Notes: a model not told the origin generated them from the sequence alone. 64,000 bases of DNA from an uncultured Alphaproteobacteria bacterium (GCA_902556405.1 CACDWF010000003.1:62001-126000), one strand, 5' to 3'. Shown: positions 1 to 10,521, counted from the stretch's first letter. Translations and numbers: made by a program.

Positions 1-312
1 TAAAATCCCTGACCCAATTCTCAATTCATTTTGATAAATAATAAATATTGATGCCATTGAATTAGCAGCTAAACCTAAAAGTATAAAGACAACTGAAAGA
101 CCAATTGAAAAGCTAATGGCACTCAGCAATACACCTCTTTTAATTATCTCATTATTATTTTTGATTTCACTAACGGTTGTCCCAGCCATGTATGCTAAAT
201 ATGGAGGGAGTATGGGTAAGACACAAGGCGAAAGAAAACTCAGAACACCTGCAAATAAACAAAGTATTGCGCTAAGAAGAATTGACGAAGAAAATATATC
301 TATCCCGAACAT
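1..312 (-). CDS. ccdA: Cytochrome c biogenesis protein CcdA/DsbD-type, N-terminal part (runs off window)
   Basis: Minus-strand reading from ATG at 312: MFGIDIFSSSILLSAILCLFAGVLSFLSPCVLPILPPYLAYMAG..., a typical CcdA FLSPCVLPLLP motif; not in the ORF track because it is truncated. Confidence 0.8.
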   Translation of the reverse strand, partial: MFGIDIFSSSILLSAILCLFAGVLSFLSPCVLPILPPYLAYMAGTTVSEIKNNNEIIKRGVLLSAISFSIGLSVVFILLGLAANSMASIFIIYQNELRIGSGIL

Positions 313-347
313 ACGCTTTTATATAGTTTGGTTAGAGCGAATTCCAG

Positions 348-3300
348 TTATTCAGCTGCTGAAAGTTTTTGATTAGGGTGATCACCAGAAATGATCTCTT
401 TAAGGTTTGATCTAATCTTGTTAGATTTCGATATTGCTTCCTCTTTAACGTGACCAAACCCTCTAATTTGTAAAGGTAGAAGAGCTAGGTTGATACAGGT
501 ATCATGATTATTTTGATTATAATTTTCAATTATATATTCAACATCTCTTTCGTATTCACTAACCAAATTCCTCTCTGTCATACGCTCCTTTGAAAAATGA
601 AAAGGGTCTAGCCAAGTACCACGTAGATATTTGCCCTTTGCTAGTAGCTTCATTAATGTAAACATCCAAGGACCAAACTCTCTTTTTATAAGATGTCCAT
701 TCTTGTCCCTCTTAGAAAACAATGGAGGTGCCAAATTAAATCTCAATTGTTTATATCCTGAGAAACTATTTTTAACTTGGTTTTCCAAATACTCGGTGTG
801 TAGTCTAGCAACTTCGTACTCGTCTTTATAAGCAATCAGCTTATAGTAACCCCGAGCAACAGCCGATCCCAAGTTGTCATTTAAGTCTTTTGCTTTTTTG
901 CAAAGCGCTTCATATTTCCTTGATAGCTTTTTACTCTGATACCCTTCAATTCGCTTAGATCTGTATGATAGAATTGATTCATAAGTATAATTGGCCTGAT
1001 TGATCTCTTCCACTTTAGTTTCCTGGAAAAAATCAGGCTGATGTACATAATATCTTCCCAATTCAAAAGCTAATAGGTTTCCATCCACAGCGGCTCCATT
1101 CAACCTAATAGCCTCTAATAGACTTTCTCTCTTTAAGGGCAACAACTTGGATTGGTATGCCATTCCCAATAGGACAGTGTTAGAAAATATAGTATCTCCT
1201 AAATACTTTGATGCAATTCTATTAGCGTCAATATACTGCACGCTATCGGGACCGACTTTGGCATTAAGAGCTAATTTCATTCCATCTGATGGCAATGTAA
1301 ACTCGGTGTCACGAGTAAAATCACCCGTAATTGCTTCCATTTCATTACAGACAACTTTAGATCTATCTCTTCTTAAAAGGGAAAGTGTTTTATCACCAGC
1401 TGTCACTAAAAGGTCGCCACCAATCAAAGTATGCGCTTCACCTGATGCCACTCTGACAACGCTTATATCTCCTGGGCTTTCCGCTATTCTACAATGAATA
1501 TGAACTGCTCCACCTTTCTGTGCAAGTCCAGCCATTTCCATTACCCCTGCCCCTTTTCCCTCTATATGTGACGCCATCCCCAACAGCGCTCCTATAGTAA
1601 CAACTCCAGTCCCACCAATTCCCGTTACAACTATGTTGTACGTTTTATCAATATCTGGCACGGTTATGTCGGGAATATCTGGTATTTTTAGCTGTTCAGT
1701 TGCCTTTTTCTTTATCTCAGCTCCAATAATCGAAACAAAACTGGGACAGAAGCCATTAACACATGAAAAATCTTTATTGCATGAACTCTGGTCAATTTTT
1801 CGTTTTCTGCCGAGCTCCGTTTCCTCCGGAAGGATCGAAACACAATTTGATTTTATACCACAATCACCACAGCCTTCACAAACTTCAGAATTTATAAAAA
1901 TTCTTTTATCTGGATCTGGAAACAAGCCTTTTTTCCTTCGGCGTCTTTTTTCAGCGGCACACGTTTGAATATAAACAATTGCAGTCACACCCGAGGTTGA
2001 AGCTAGTTCTTCTTGTATTCGCATAAGTTCGGATCGAGGCACCATTTCACATAGGTTTCGGTAATCATTGAGATCAAATTCTTCCTTTTCATCAAAAACA
2101 CCTATTACGCGCTTTACACCTGCTGCTTTTAATTCCTTGATTATCACATCTGCGCTAAGATCGCCTTCGTGCGACTGTCCTCCGGTCATAGCAACAGCAT
2201 CATTAAACAATATTTTGTAGGTAATATTAGTATTTGAAGCCACAGCAGCTCTAATAGCTAGAAGTCCAGAATGGTTGTATGTACCGTCACCAAGATTTTG
2301 AAACACATGATTTCTATTTGAAAATGGTGCTTGTCCTATCCAATTTACACCCTCTCCACCCATATGCGTTGGTCCATCGGTCGCTCTGTCCATCCATATC
2401 GCCATTGTATGACATCCAATTCCGGCATAAGCAATTGAGCCCTCAGGAACTTTTGTTGAACTATTGTGAGGACACCCAGAACAGAAATATGGTATCCTGT
2501 CAGGCGCAGGTGTATTGGCCTCACTCCTTGCACCTATAGACATTGAATTGAGTGCTTTTTCAAGCTTTTCTGATTTAGACAAACCAATTAACTTGTCGGC
2601 TATTGCCTTACCAACGATAATAGGGTCTAAGACTCCGTTTGACGGAAGTAACAAATCACCGTTAACATCGCACTTCCCAATAACTTTTGGACTATTGGCG
2701 GTTCCATATAGAGCTTCTTTTACTTGTCCCTCTACAAGTCCTCGCTTTTCTTCAACGACTAAAATCTTCTCAAGGCCCTTGGCCCATTCTTTGACAAAAC
2801 TATCATCAATTGGCCAAACCATTCCTAATTTTAAAGTAGTAAGCTTATATTTTTCTGCTTCTTTTCTATCTATACCTAAGAGGCTGAGAGCATGAACTGT
2901 ATCTAGCCAACTTTTTCCAGCTGATATTATTCCTATTTTCTTTTCTGCAGGTGAGTAGTCAACTCTATTTACGTTGTTAGCTCTTGCAAAAATCTTTGCA
3001 GCTCTGAGTTTTTTGTTATGCAATCTATCTTCTCTGGCTGGAGGAGTATCGCCTAATCTTATATTCAATTCCTCATAGTCTCTATCTTTAGGGTCAACTA
3101 TTTTTACTCTATCATATGAGGCGTCAATAACTTCTGTAACTTCTATTGTATCTTTCAAACATTTTATGCCGACCCAAAGACCAGAGTACCTACTGAGCGC
3201 CCATCCTTTAATACCAAAGTCCAATATATCTTGAACGCCTGCGGGTGAGAGGATAGGCATCATTGCATCTACAAGCGCATATTCCGATTGATGCAACTCC

Positions 3301-3767
3301 GTTGAGCTTTCTGCCGAGTGATCATCACCCATTGCTACAAGTACTCCCCCATACTTAGACGTTCCAGCTAAATTCGAATGTCTAAATACATCTCCACACC
3401 TATCAACACCTGGGCCTTTACCATACCAAAGACCAAAAACCCCATCGTATTTTCCTTCATTACGCAATTCAGTTTGTTGAGACCCCCAAATCGCCGTCGC
3501 TGCTAAATCCTCATTCAAACCATATTGAAATTTTATGTTATTTTTCTTAAGAAAATTTTCAGCTTTGCTGAACGTCGCATCGACACCACCGAGTGGTGAG
3601 CCCCGATATCCAGTAACTAGACCAGCTGAGTTTATACCAGCAATTTTATCACGAGCTGCCTGATTGAGCATCAATCTAACAAGAGCCTGCGTTCCTGATG
3701 CTATAACGATCTTTTTTTCAAGATCAAATCTATCGTTTAGAGAAACTTTATTAACGGTCATTACCAA
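348..3767 (-). CDS. Indolepyruvate ferredoxin oxidoreductase, fused alpha/beta type
   Basis: 1139 aa; TPP-enzyme region, CxxCxxC-like ferredoxin segment (CEGCGDCGIKSNC) and C-terminal gamma-type domain (GIGGTGVVTIGALLGMA). Confidence 0.9.
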   Translation of the reverse strand: MVMTVNKVSLNDRFDLEKKIVIASGTQALVRLMLNQAARDKIAGINSAGLVTGYRGSPLGGVDATFSKAENFLKKNNIKFQYGLNEDLAATAIWGSQQTELRNEGKYDGVFGLWYGKGPGVDRCGDVFRHSNLAGTSKYGGVLVAMGDDHSAESSTELHQSEYALVDAMMPILSPAGVQDILDFGIKGWALSRYSGLWVGIKCLKDTIEVTEVIDASYDRVKIVDPKDRDYEELNIRLGDTPPAREDRLHNKKLRAAKIFARANNVNRVDYSPAEKKIGIISAGKSWLDTVHALSLLGIDRKEAEKYKLTTLKLGMVWPIDDSFVKEWAKGLEKILVVEEKRGLVEGQVKEALYGTANSPKVIGKCDVNGDLLLPSNGVLDPIIVGKAIADKLIGLSKSEKLEKALNSMSIGARSEANTPAPDRIPYFCSGCPHNSSTKVPEGSIAYAGIGCHTMAIWMDRATDGPTHMGGEGVNWIGQAPFSNRNHVFQNLGDGTYNHSGLLAIRAAVASNTNITYKILFNDAVAMTGGQSHEGDLSADVIIKELKAAGVKRVIGVFDEKEEFDLNDYRNLCEMVPRSELMRIQEELASTSGVTAIVYIQTCAAEKRRRRKKGLFPDPDKRIFINSEVCEGCGDCGIKSNCVSILPEETELGRKRKIDQSSCNKDFSCVNGFCPSFVSIIGAEIKKKATEQLKIPDIPDITVPDIDKTYNIVVTGIGGTGVVTIGALLGMASHIEGKGAGVMEMAGLAQKGGAVHIHCRIAESPGDISVVRVASGEAHTLIGGDLLVTAGDKTLSLLRRDRSKVVCNEMEAITGDFTRDTEFTLPSDGMKLALNAKVGPDSVQYIDANRIASKYLGDTIFSNTVLLGMAYQSKLLPLKRESLLEAIRLNGAAVDGNLLAFELGRYYVHQPDFFQETKVEEINQANYTYESILSYRSKRIEGYQSKKLSRKYEALCKKAKDLNDNLGSAVARGYYKLIAYKDEYEVARLHTEYLENQVKNSFSGYKQLRFNLAPPLFSKRDKNGHLIKREFGPWMFTLMKLLAKGKYLRGTWLDPFHFSKERMTERNLVSEYERDVEYIIENYNQNNHDTCINLALLPLQIRGFGHVKEEAISKSNKIRSNLKEIISGDHPNQKLSAAE

Positions 3768-3873
3768 TCTTTTAAAATTTTAATTTGTTTTGTGTAGTTT
3801 ATCAGATTTAAACACTATATAAAAGAGTTGAATATTACTCACACGTAATGCAGATTTTGAATTTGGCAAGAAA

Positions 3874-4761
3874 ATGGATTGGGACAGGTTAAGAATTTTT
3901 CTATTGGTTGCAAACGAAGGGAGCCTTACCGATGCAAGTAAACGGCTCAACCTATCGCAATCCTCCATAAGTAGGCAGATAAAAAAGCTTGAGGATAGTT
4001 TGAAGGTAGTTTTATTCCATAGGCACCCAAGAGGTTTATTGCTTACTGAACAGGGGGAATTGCTTTTTAAGTCTGCAAACAAGATATATCTTGAAATAAA
4101 TTCAACTTTGGCGAAAATAAATGACAGCAAAGAGACCGCTTTTGGAGAACTTAAAGTCACAACCACAACAGGCTTCGGCACTCTATGGTTAGCTCCAAGA
4201 CTAAAGAAGCTTTATGAACGACATCCACATATCCAAATCAACCTAATGTTGGAAGAAAAACTTTTAAATCTCTCAATGAGAGAAGCTGATATCGCTATAA
4301 GACTACAATCGCCAAGTCAAGCTGACCTAATTCAAAGAAAGCTTATAAGTGTAAGAATAAAATTTTACTCTACTCAACAATATTTAAAAGTTAATGGTTC
4401 ACCGTCAACAATCGACGATCTTGCAAAAAACCATCGCTTAATCTGCTATTCTCCTAATTCAACACAAATTACTGCGGGACAAAAGTGGATTGCCCCATTC
4501 CTCGACAAACAAAACTTTTCTTTGCTTTTTCTTAACAATTACTATGGAATATTTAGAGCAGTGAGAAATGGGCTTGGCATTGGTACCTTACCTGACTATT
4601 TAGCTAGTGATTTTCCTGAATTGGTACAAGTTCTACCAGAATTTCAGTCAGACATGGTTCCAGTACACATTGCATACCCGCAAGAATTAAAAAAATCAAA
4701 ACGAGTTGAAGCGTTTAAGGATTTTATTATCGATGAGCTATCAGGGAGTAGAAATACTTGA
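3874..4761 (+). CDS. LysR family transcriptional regulator
   Basis: N-terminal HTH MDWDRLRIFLLVANEGSLTDASKRLNLSQSSISRQIKKLE; LysR substrate-binding domain. Confidence 0.92.
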   Translation: MDWDRLRIFLLVANEGSLTDASKRLNLSQSSISRQIKKLEDSLKVVLFHRHPRGLLLTEQGELLFKSANKIYLEINSTLAKINDSKETAFGELKVTTTTGFGTLWLAPRLKKLYERHPHIQINLMLEEKLLNLSMREADIAIRLQSPSQADLIQRKLISVRIKFYSTQQYLKVNGSPSTIDDLAKNHRLICYSPNSTQITAGQKWIAPFLDKQNFSLLFLNNYYGIFRAVRNGLGIGTLPDYLASDFPELVQVLPEFQSDMVPVHIAYPQELKKSKRVEAFKDFIIDELSGSRNT

Positions 4762-4842
4762 TCGACATTTTAAAAAAAATATAATGAAACTAAGACACGA
4801 TCAAATACCTGTTTTTAAATATAAAAACGCAAACGAGCTCTC

Positions 4843-5601
4843 ATGAAAACAAATGAAATTCTTGAAGATATATCAGTTGCTGTAATAGTTTTGACGCGAG
4901 TGCCAATCAATAATATTTTTGCAATTAACCAAGATATTGAGATCCATAGAGGCCAATGGGCTTATCCCTTTGTGGGAGCCTTAATTGGTTTTTTTTTATT
5001 CCTGCTGATATCTTTCTTTGAAAGCCTAGGGATCTCTCGTGAGATATCGATAGTTATCTCTTTGTCTATGGGTATTTTGTTAACCGGTGCTTTGCATGAA
5101 GACGGAGTTGCAGATTTCTTTGATAGCTTGGGAGGGAAAGACTATACAACCAGACAGAAGATTTTAAAAGATAGTAGACTGGGAACTTATGGAGTGTTGG
5201 CGCTAACGATTGTTTTTCTGTTAAAATTCTTACTAATTTCAGAATTAAAGTCATCGCTGGCCCTAGCCTGTGGGCTGATCGCATGCTCAAGCCTTGGGAG
5301 ATTTTCTATATTAATTTTGGTCAATTACTGTGACTTTTCAAAGCAGGCTGGCTTAACAAAACACCTCAAAAAGGTTACCAATAGAACAATAGTATTGTGT
5401 GGAATTTTTTGTATGCTTTGGGTTTTACCTGCAGGATTTCTTTCTATAATTATTATCATGATCATCGGATATGCATCGACATTCCTTTTTGTCAAATTTG
5501 TTGTACCTTTTAATCAAGGATTAAGCGGCGATTTATTAGGCTTAGGGGTCATTTTTATGGAGATCTTTTCTCTCATTATCATTACAGCTTCCTTCAGTTA
5601 G
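4843..5601 (+). CDS. cobS: Adenosylcobinamide-GDP ribazoletransferase
   Basis: Motif TGALHEDGVADFFDSLGG, multiple TM segments. Confidence 0.88.
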   Translation: MKTNEILEDISVAVIVLTRVPINNIFAINQDIEIHRGQWAYPFVGALIGFFLFLLISFFESLGISREISIVISLSMGILLTGALHEDGVADFFDSLGGKDYTTRQKILKDSRLGTYGVLALTIVFLLKFLLISELKSSLALACGLIACSSLGRFSILILVNYCDFSKQAGLTKHLKKVTNRTIVLCGIFCMLWVLPAGFLSIIIIMIIGYASTFLFVKFVVPFNQGLSGDLLGLGVIFMEIFSLIIITASFS

Positions 5602-5613
5602 ACTTTTCTTTAA

Positions 5614-6237
5614 ATGGAAAAATTTGCTTTTGGATTTTATTTAGGGATGAGTTTGATTTTAGCCATAGGACCTCAAAATCTTTTCGTTATTGAACAAGGC
5701 CTTAAAAGAAATCGTGTGTTCTTTGTTTGCTTAATTTGTGCTTTATCTGATTTCATATTTATAGTCATTGGAACTGCTGCGTTTCATTACTTTTCACAAT
5801 CGACCTCGTTTTTTGACCTAATGCTAAATTTATTGCTTTTGGTTTTTATATTAAATTTTATTTGGAATAAGCTTAACGCATCGTCCAATTTATACTCGCT
5901 TGATAAGACATATAAAGAAGAGCCGCTCAGCAACGTTATTATAAAAACAATTGCATTTACTTATCTAAATCCCCACGTGTATTCGGACACAATTTTCATA
6001 ATTGGAGGGTTTTCAAAGGATTTTATTTTGAACGACAAATTTTTCTTTGTAATAGGTGCGACGTGTTCATCTTTTATTTATTTCTTCTGTCTTGGATATG
6101 CATCATCTTATTTTGCAAATTTTATTAATAATAGAAGAAGCTGGCGCGTGATAGATAGAGGAGTGATTATTACAATGCTATTACTATCAATTTTCGTACT
6201 TCATAAGATTATATTAATAGTAATGTCGATGACCTAG
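5614..6237 (+). CDS. LysE/ArgO family amino acid exporter
   Basis: FYLGMSLILAIGPQNLFVIEQGLKRN N-terminus typical of LysE family. Confidence 0.85.
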   Translation: MEKFAFGFYLGMSLILAIGPQNLFVIEQGLKRNRVFFVCLICALSDFIFIVIGTAAFHYFSQSTSFFDLMLNLLLLVFILNFIWNKLNASSNLYSLDKTYKEEPLSNVIIKTIAFTYLNPHVYSDTIFIIGGFSKDFILNDKFFFVIGATCSSFIYFFCLGYASSYFANFINNRRSWRVIDRGVIITMLLLSIFVLHKIILIVMSMT

Positions 6238-6350
6238 TGAGATAGTCTCCTTAGCAAAAAATCTATGCACTTCAACGGGATTTTGAACGTTTTATTAGTA
6301 AGGAATACTGAATGTATCAAACTTCTTTATAGCTCTATCCATAAATCTTT

Positions 6351-7163
6351 TTAAGTGTTTTCAACTTTATTAATATCTTCATTGATTGCTCTTTCAATTC
6401 TTTGAACATCTTCAGGGTTATTTAGCTCCCAAAAAGTTCTACCTTTACTATCCACTAAAACGCATTTTATAGAACAACCGTTTTCAAGAAACCTTAATTG
6501 TTCTAGACCCTCCAGAACTTCAAGATTACCTTCTTTCAATATATTATAATTCAACAGCGTTTCAAACTTATAGGCATAAACTCCAACATGCTGATATATC
6601 CGACAATTGGCGGATTTCTTTGAGCGTTTTTCGTCGATATATGGGATTATCTCTTTGGAGAAATATAAGGCATTGAAGTCATGATCAAACACGACAGTAG
6701 TACCTCCTACAAGACCATGACTTCTATCAAGCTTTAACCTATTTAGAGACACTCCATCCAATCTCAATACTGGCGTTGCTATTTCCGTATCTGCATTTTC
6801 CTTGAAAATATTTAATAAGTCTTCAACAAACCAATCTGGAGTTAAGGGAGCATCTCCTTGAAAGTTAACTACAATATCGCAATCAATATTTATCTTCTCT
6901 ATTGCCTCTGCACACCTCTCAGTCCCATTTTTGCATTTTTTTGAAGTCATTACTACAGTTGCCCCGAAAGACTCCGCTTCAATTCGAATACGATCGTCAT
7001 CAGTTGCTACAAAAACCTCTTCTACATTTTTTACCTTCCGGGCAGCTTCCCAAGAAAGCTCAATGAGAGATTTTTGTGATCCACCGACAGATAGCCTTTT
7101 GAGAGGCTTGCCTGGGAACCTTTCTGATGCGAACCGCGCTGGAATGACAACAATCGTCTTCAT
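6351..7163 (-). CDS. kdsB: 3-deoxy-manno-octulosonate cytidylyltransferase
   Basis: IPARFASERFPGKPL and VNFQGDAPL motifs. Confidence 0.9.
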   Translation of the reverse strand: MKTIVVIPARFASERFPGKPLKRLSVGGSQKSLIELSWEAARKVKNVEEVFVATDDDRIRIEAESFGATVVMTSKKCKNGTERCAEAIEKINIDCDIVVNFQGDAPLTPDWFVEDLLNIFKENADTEIATPVLRLDGVSLNRLKLDRSHGLVGGTTVVFDHDFNALYFSKEIIPYIDEKRSKKSANCRIYQHVGVYAYKFETLLNYNILKEGNLEVLEGLEQLRFLENGCSIKCVLVDSKGRTFWELNNPEDVQRIERAINEDINKVENT

Positions 7164-8116
7164 TTAATACCTGATCGCAAGATATCGTGCATGCGCAAAA
7201 GACCAATAGGCTGGTCTTCTTCAATCACGATGACAGCGTAGATTTTATGTTTTTCCATTTTTTCTAAAGCAACAGATACTAAATCAGTTGGTTTTACTGT
7301 AATAGGGCTCAATGTGGCTACATCAGTTGGTAGAGAATTCAGAAGATTATTAATGTTTCTTCTCAGATCGCCGTCTGTTATTATTCCGGTGAGTTTACCT
7401 TTTTTGTCCACTAAAACTGCAACACCAAGACCAGTATCAGACATGTAAGAAACTATAGTACTCATTGTAAAGTCATGTTTCACTATAGCCATCTGACTTT
7501 TGTCCCGCATCAACTGGGACGCAGTTAACATCTGTGAACCAAGTTTACCTCCAGGATGCAAAATCCTAAAATCTTCAGGCTTAAAATCTCGTTTTTCCAT
7601 TAGTGAAACTGCTAATGCATCTCCTAATGCCATTGTAAGCATTGTCGATGTTGTAGGCGCCATTCGTATAGCACAGGCTTCCGGAGCATAGGGTAGCGCT
7701 AACTTAAAGTCAGCAGCTTGCATAAGAGAGCTATTTTTGGAAGAAGATATGACAGCCGTTGGAATGCTAAATCTTTTGGCATGCGTCAAAATATCATTTA
7801 GCTCAGATGTCTCACCAGAATTTGAAATAAGTAAACAAAAATCATCAGTAGTAATCATTCCTAAATCACCATGGCTAGCCTCCGTTGCATGCACGAAGCT
7901 CGATGGCGTACCAGTACTTGCCAAGGTCGCAGCAATCTTTCTACCGACATGACCAGACTTTCCAATACCAGAAACAATAACTCTACCCCTTGTTTTCAAT
8001 ACTGCTTCTATGGTTCGTGAAAAATCTGTTGGCAAATTGTCCGCCAATCTTAAAAGCGCTGCGGCTTCTATTTCTACAACGAGTTTGCCAACTTCCTCAT
8101 TATTTTTTTTCTTCAT
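7160..8116 (-). CDS. kdsD: Arabinose-5-phosphate isomerase (KpsF/GutQ family; SIS + CBS domains)
   Basis: VSGIGKSGHVGRKIAATLASTGTPSSFVHATEASHGDLGM; C-terminal CBS pair. Confidence 0.92.
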   Translation of the reverse strand: MKKKNNEEVGKLVVEIEAAALLRLADNLPTDFSRTIEAVLKTRGRVIVSGIGKSGHVGRKIAATLASTGTPSSFVHATEASHGDLGMITTDDFCLLISNSGETSELNDILTHAKRFSIPTAVISSSKNSSLMQAADFKLALPYAPEACAIRMAPTTSTMLTMALGDALAVSLMEKRDFKPEDFRILHPGGKLGSQMLTASQLMRDKSQMAIVKHDFTMSTIVSYMSDTGLGVAVLVDKKGKLTGIITDGDLRRNINNLLNSLPTDVATLSPITVKPTDLVSVALEKMEKHKIYAVIVIEEDQPIGLLRMHDILRSGIK

Positions 8117-8749
8117 TGCCTCTAACGGTATTACTTACTAAAAGAGTATTCTATTGAAATTGCTCAATAATATAAATTCCATACATACACTAATCATAAA
8201 ATAATGTGTTAAATGATTATTACGTTTCCTCTAAAGTTCAAAGTGCTACACCATGGGGAAAATTAAGTCAAACCCATTTGCGTGATACTTATTGCTTTCC
8301 AAAATGGTTTTGGTTTTTGTCAACTTTAGTGTTTACTTATATTCCATATTTTTCCCAAAATAAAGATAACTTAGTATAAAATAAGCATGGCTGCGCAGAA
8401 AATAGATTTAAAAATAGCACACTTGTTTCAATAGTACCTTTTAAAAAGTTGAGCTCAAAGATGAGTGAGTATATTGTACCAAAAACCTTTAATGGGCGCC
8501 TTCTTTTAAGTTTTGCAAAAGCTTACATAAAATCCTTGATTTATTTCGATCAGTCTTCAGCAGAATTATAAATGACTGAGAATAGCATAAAAAAGTAGGC
8601 CTTTATCAAATTTTTTAAGAACTCCCTGTTGAAAGAAAAAACATAAATGTAATTTTCTTAAAAAATAACACGACAGAAACGAGTTTTTGTTAAGTCTTGT
8701 AAATGGTTAAGCAAAACCAGGTTGCATTTCTAGTTTCGCTATATTTACA

Positions 8750-8804
8750 TGGTGGAGGGGATAGGATTCGAACCTATGTAGGGTTTCCCCGACGGAGTTA
8801 CAGT
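8750..8804. repeat. Distal att repeat (displaced 3' fragment of tRNA-Tyr)
   Basis: tggtggaggggataggattcgaacctatgtagggtttccccgacggagttacagt, identical to 22625-22679. Confidence 0.95.
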
Positions 8805-8957
8805 TCGACCGAGAAAACACAAAAATCAATGAAAACAATGGGTTAGACGATTATTTTTGGTTGTGTGTAACTTTTGTGTGTATAAGTTCCAAACCTCTAT
8901 ATGACCTCCTACGGATTATTCCGTCTGTAGAATAATCTACGGAATCCAATATTGAAA

Positions 8958-8994
8958 GAAAAAAGGGAGATTTCGGCAGACATTGAAACCTCCC
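8958..8994 (-). terminator. Rho-independent-like terminator on minus strand
   Basis: Minus strand GGGAGGTTTC-aatgtctgcc-GAAATCTCCC followed by TTTTTT. Confidence 0.5.
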
Positions 8995-9535
8995 TGTTGA
9001 AAGGAAAAAATATGAAAAAACTAAAAGTCATATTTTACTCTTACCGATAGAAACGACAGGAGTGAGTTTTCTATTAGGGAAGTTCAACCAAAGACCACCA
9101 GACTTTCATGGGGTATACATTTTTTTCTGGGATACTTATTGCATTTATAGATTGCAAAAGTTTGTGAGATATTGACGGGGATACTCTACGAGGTCTGGTA
9201 AGGAAAATGACTTGATCTCGTTTCCTACCAGTCCTGTATATAGATATAGCAGAATAAGTTTAGATTGCAAGTCGCCCTAATCTCCCACTTCTCATTCCAC
9301 CATTCCTTAATACCGATGAAACTATGAAGGGTAGGGATTAATAGAACTATTCCTTGAATAATAGATAAGTCCAGAAAGTTTTTTAGACTCTCCAGGAGAT
9401 ATGATTAGTAAAGTTGCAAACCAGGAACTGATTATAGATAAAGTAAAGAAAGTCTGGAAACATTAGACTATTATAATAACACTCAATATTATATTTTTTA
9501 TTAATAAATTAGATAATGGCGAAAAAGAGGAATTT

Positions 9536-9865
9536 ATGGGAACTAATCCAAAGTTAATTAATTTTACTACACAAGATTTTATGTCAGAAAAAGAGTTAGA
9601 ACTTGCAAATTTAAGGTGGGATAAAGTAAAGGCGTCTTACTATAAAAGATTAAAAGAATTAGGATTATTGCGCATTGTAAGTTTAAGAATTTGGAACAAA
9701 GAAAATGTAGCAAGATTAGGTTTTGTTTTTGAATATAAAGATGAAAAAGCATTTAAGGCGTGTCTTCCTGTTTGGAAAGAAGTTGATGCAATGGAAAGTG
9801 AAGACATGGTCATTAAGACTTTCACTAATAGAGGTATAGTTCTTGAAGATACTATTTTAGGTTAA
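9536..9865 (+). CDS. Small hypothetical protein (possible alpha/beta-barrel type)
   Basis: 109 aa intact ORF MGTNPKLINFTTQDFMSEKELELANLRW... Confidence 0.65.
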   Translation: MGTNPKLINFTTQDFMSEKELELANLRWDKVKASYYKRLKELGLLRIVSLRIWNKENVARLGFVFEYKDEKAFKACLPVWKEVDAMESEDMVIKTFTNRGIVLEDTILG

Positions 9866-10025
9866 AAATTTACTGGAAAGAAAAATAAAAATGAATAAAT
9901 GCTTTATATGTTAATACCCCAAAGAAAATAAATGAATGAGTAGATTTGCTGATGCTGGTAATCATTTTGAAAGTCTCGACAAAGTGACTGGGAAGAATTA
10001 AAGAATAATTTGTAAAGGAAAATGA

Positions 10026-10427
10026 ATGAATAACTCAACTGAAACGATGGTTAAATATTACGATGCTATTTCAAATGCCGACCTACAAACCATTTGTGAA
10101 TGTTTTGATATACCTTCAAAGTTAATCTCACTTTATGGTGTTGTTGATATGTTTAGTAAAGAGGAAATAATCGAAGCATATTCAAGCATTATTGAAACAT
10201 GGAAATCACAAAATATTTCCAACAAAATTGGATATGACAGAAACTCGTTTGATGTTTCTTCCATTCAGGAGAATATTGACTTAGTGAAAACGAGACTTAC
10301 TAATTTCGATCTAGATGGCAACTTTCTTCTAGAATGGGATTGTTCGTACATAGTAAGAAAGGAAGATCATCGTTGGTTGATCTCTGCAGGAACTACAAAT
10401 AATAAAACATCTACGAGTATGAAATGA
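10026..10427 (+). CDS. SnoaL/NTF2-like small protein
   Basis: MNNSTETMVKYYDAISNADLQTICECFD...; pattern typical of NTF2-like/DUF4440 proteins; followed by terminator. Confidence 0.65.
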   Translation: MNNSTETMVKYYDAISNADLQTICECFDIPSKLISLYGVVDMFSKEEIIEAYSSIIETWKSQNISNKIGYDRNSFDVSSIQENIDLVKTRLTNFDLDGNFLLEWDCSYIVRKEDHRWLISAGTTNNKTSTSMK

Positions 10428-10460
10428 GGGTTAGGTTTGTAACATTTCTAACCCTTTTTT
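10428..10460 (+). terminator. Rho-independent terminator
   Basis: GGGTTAG-gtttgtaacattt-CTAACCC-TTTTTT immediately after ORF 10026-10427. Confidence 0.75.
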
Positions 10461-10487
10461 ATTTTCTGTCGTTTTTAATAGGTGAGC

Positions 10488-10514
10488 AAATATGAGTTTT
10501 ATTTCATATTTTTT
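10488..10514 (+). terminator. Hairpin plus T-run (terminator-like)
   Basis: AAATATGA-gttttatt-TCATATTT followed by a T-run. Confidence 0.4.
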
Positions 10515-10521
10515 CCTTCAC

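Noticed and set aside
116-376. Plus-strand ORF of 86 aa
   Set aside because: Antisense to a convincing CcdA reading frame on the minus strand.
3780-4181. Minus-strand ORF of 133 aa
   Set aside because: Antisense overlap with the LysR regulator; low-information sequence.
8750-8810. Second tRNA-Tyr gene
   Set aside because: Only the 3' half is present; sequence diverges after the anticodon loop, so it is an att remnant rather than a functional tRNA.
9191-9235. Rho-independent terminator
   Set aside because: The stem is strong but no T-run follows on either strand; kept only as a structured element.
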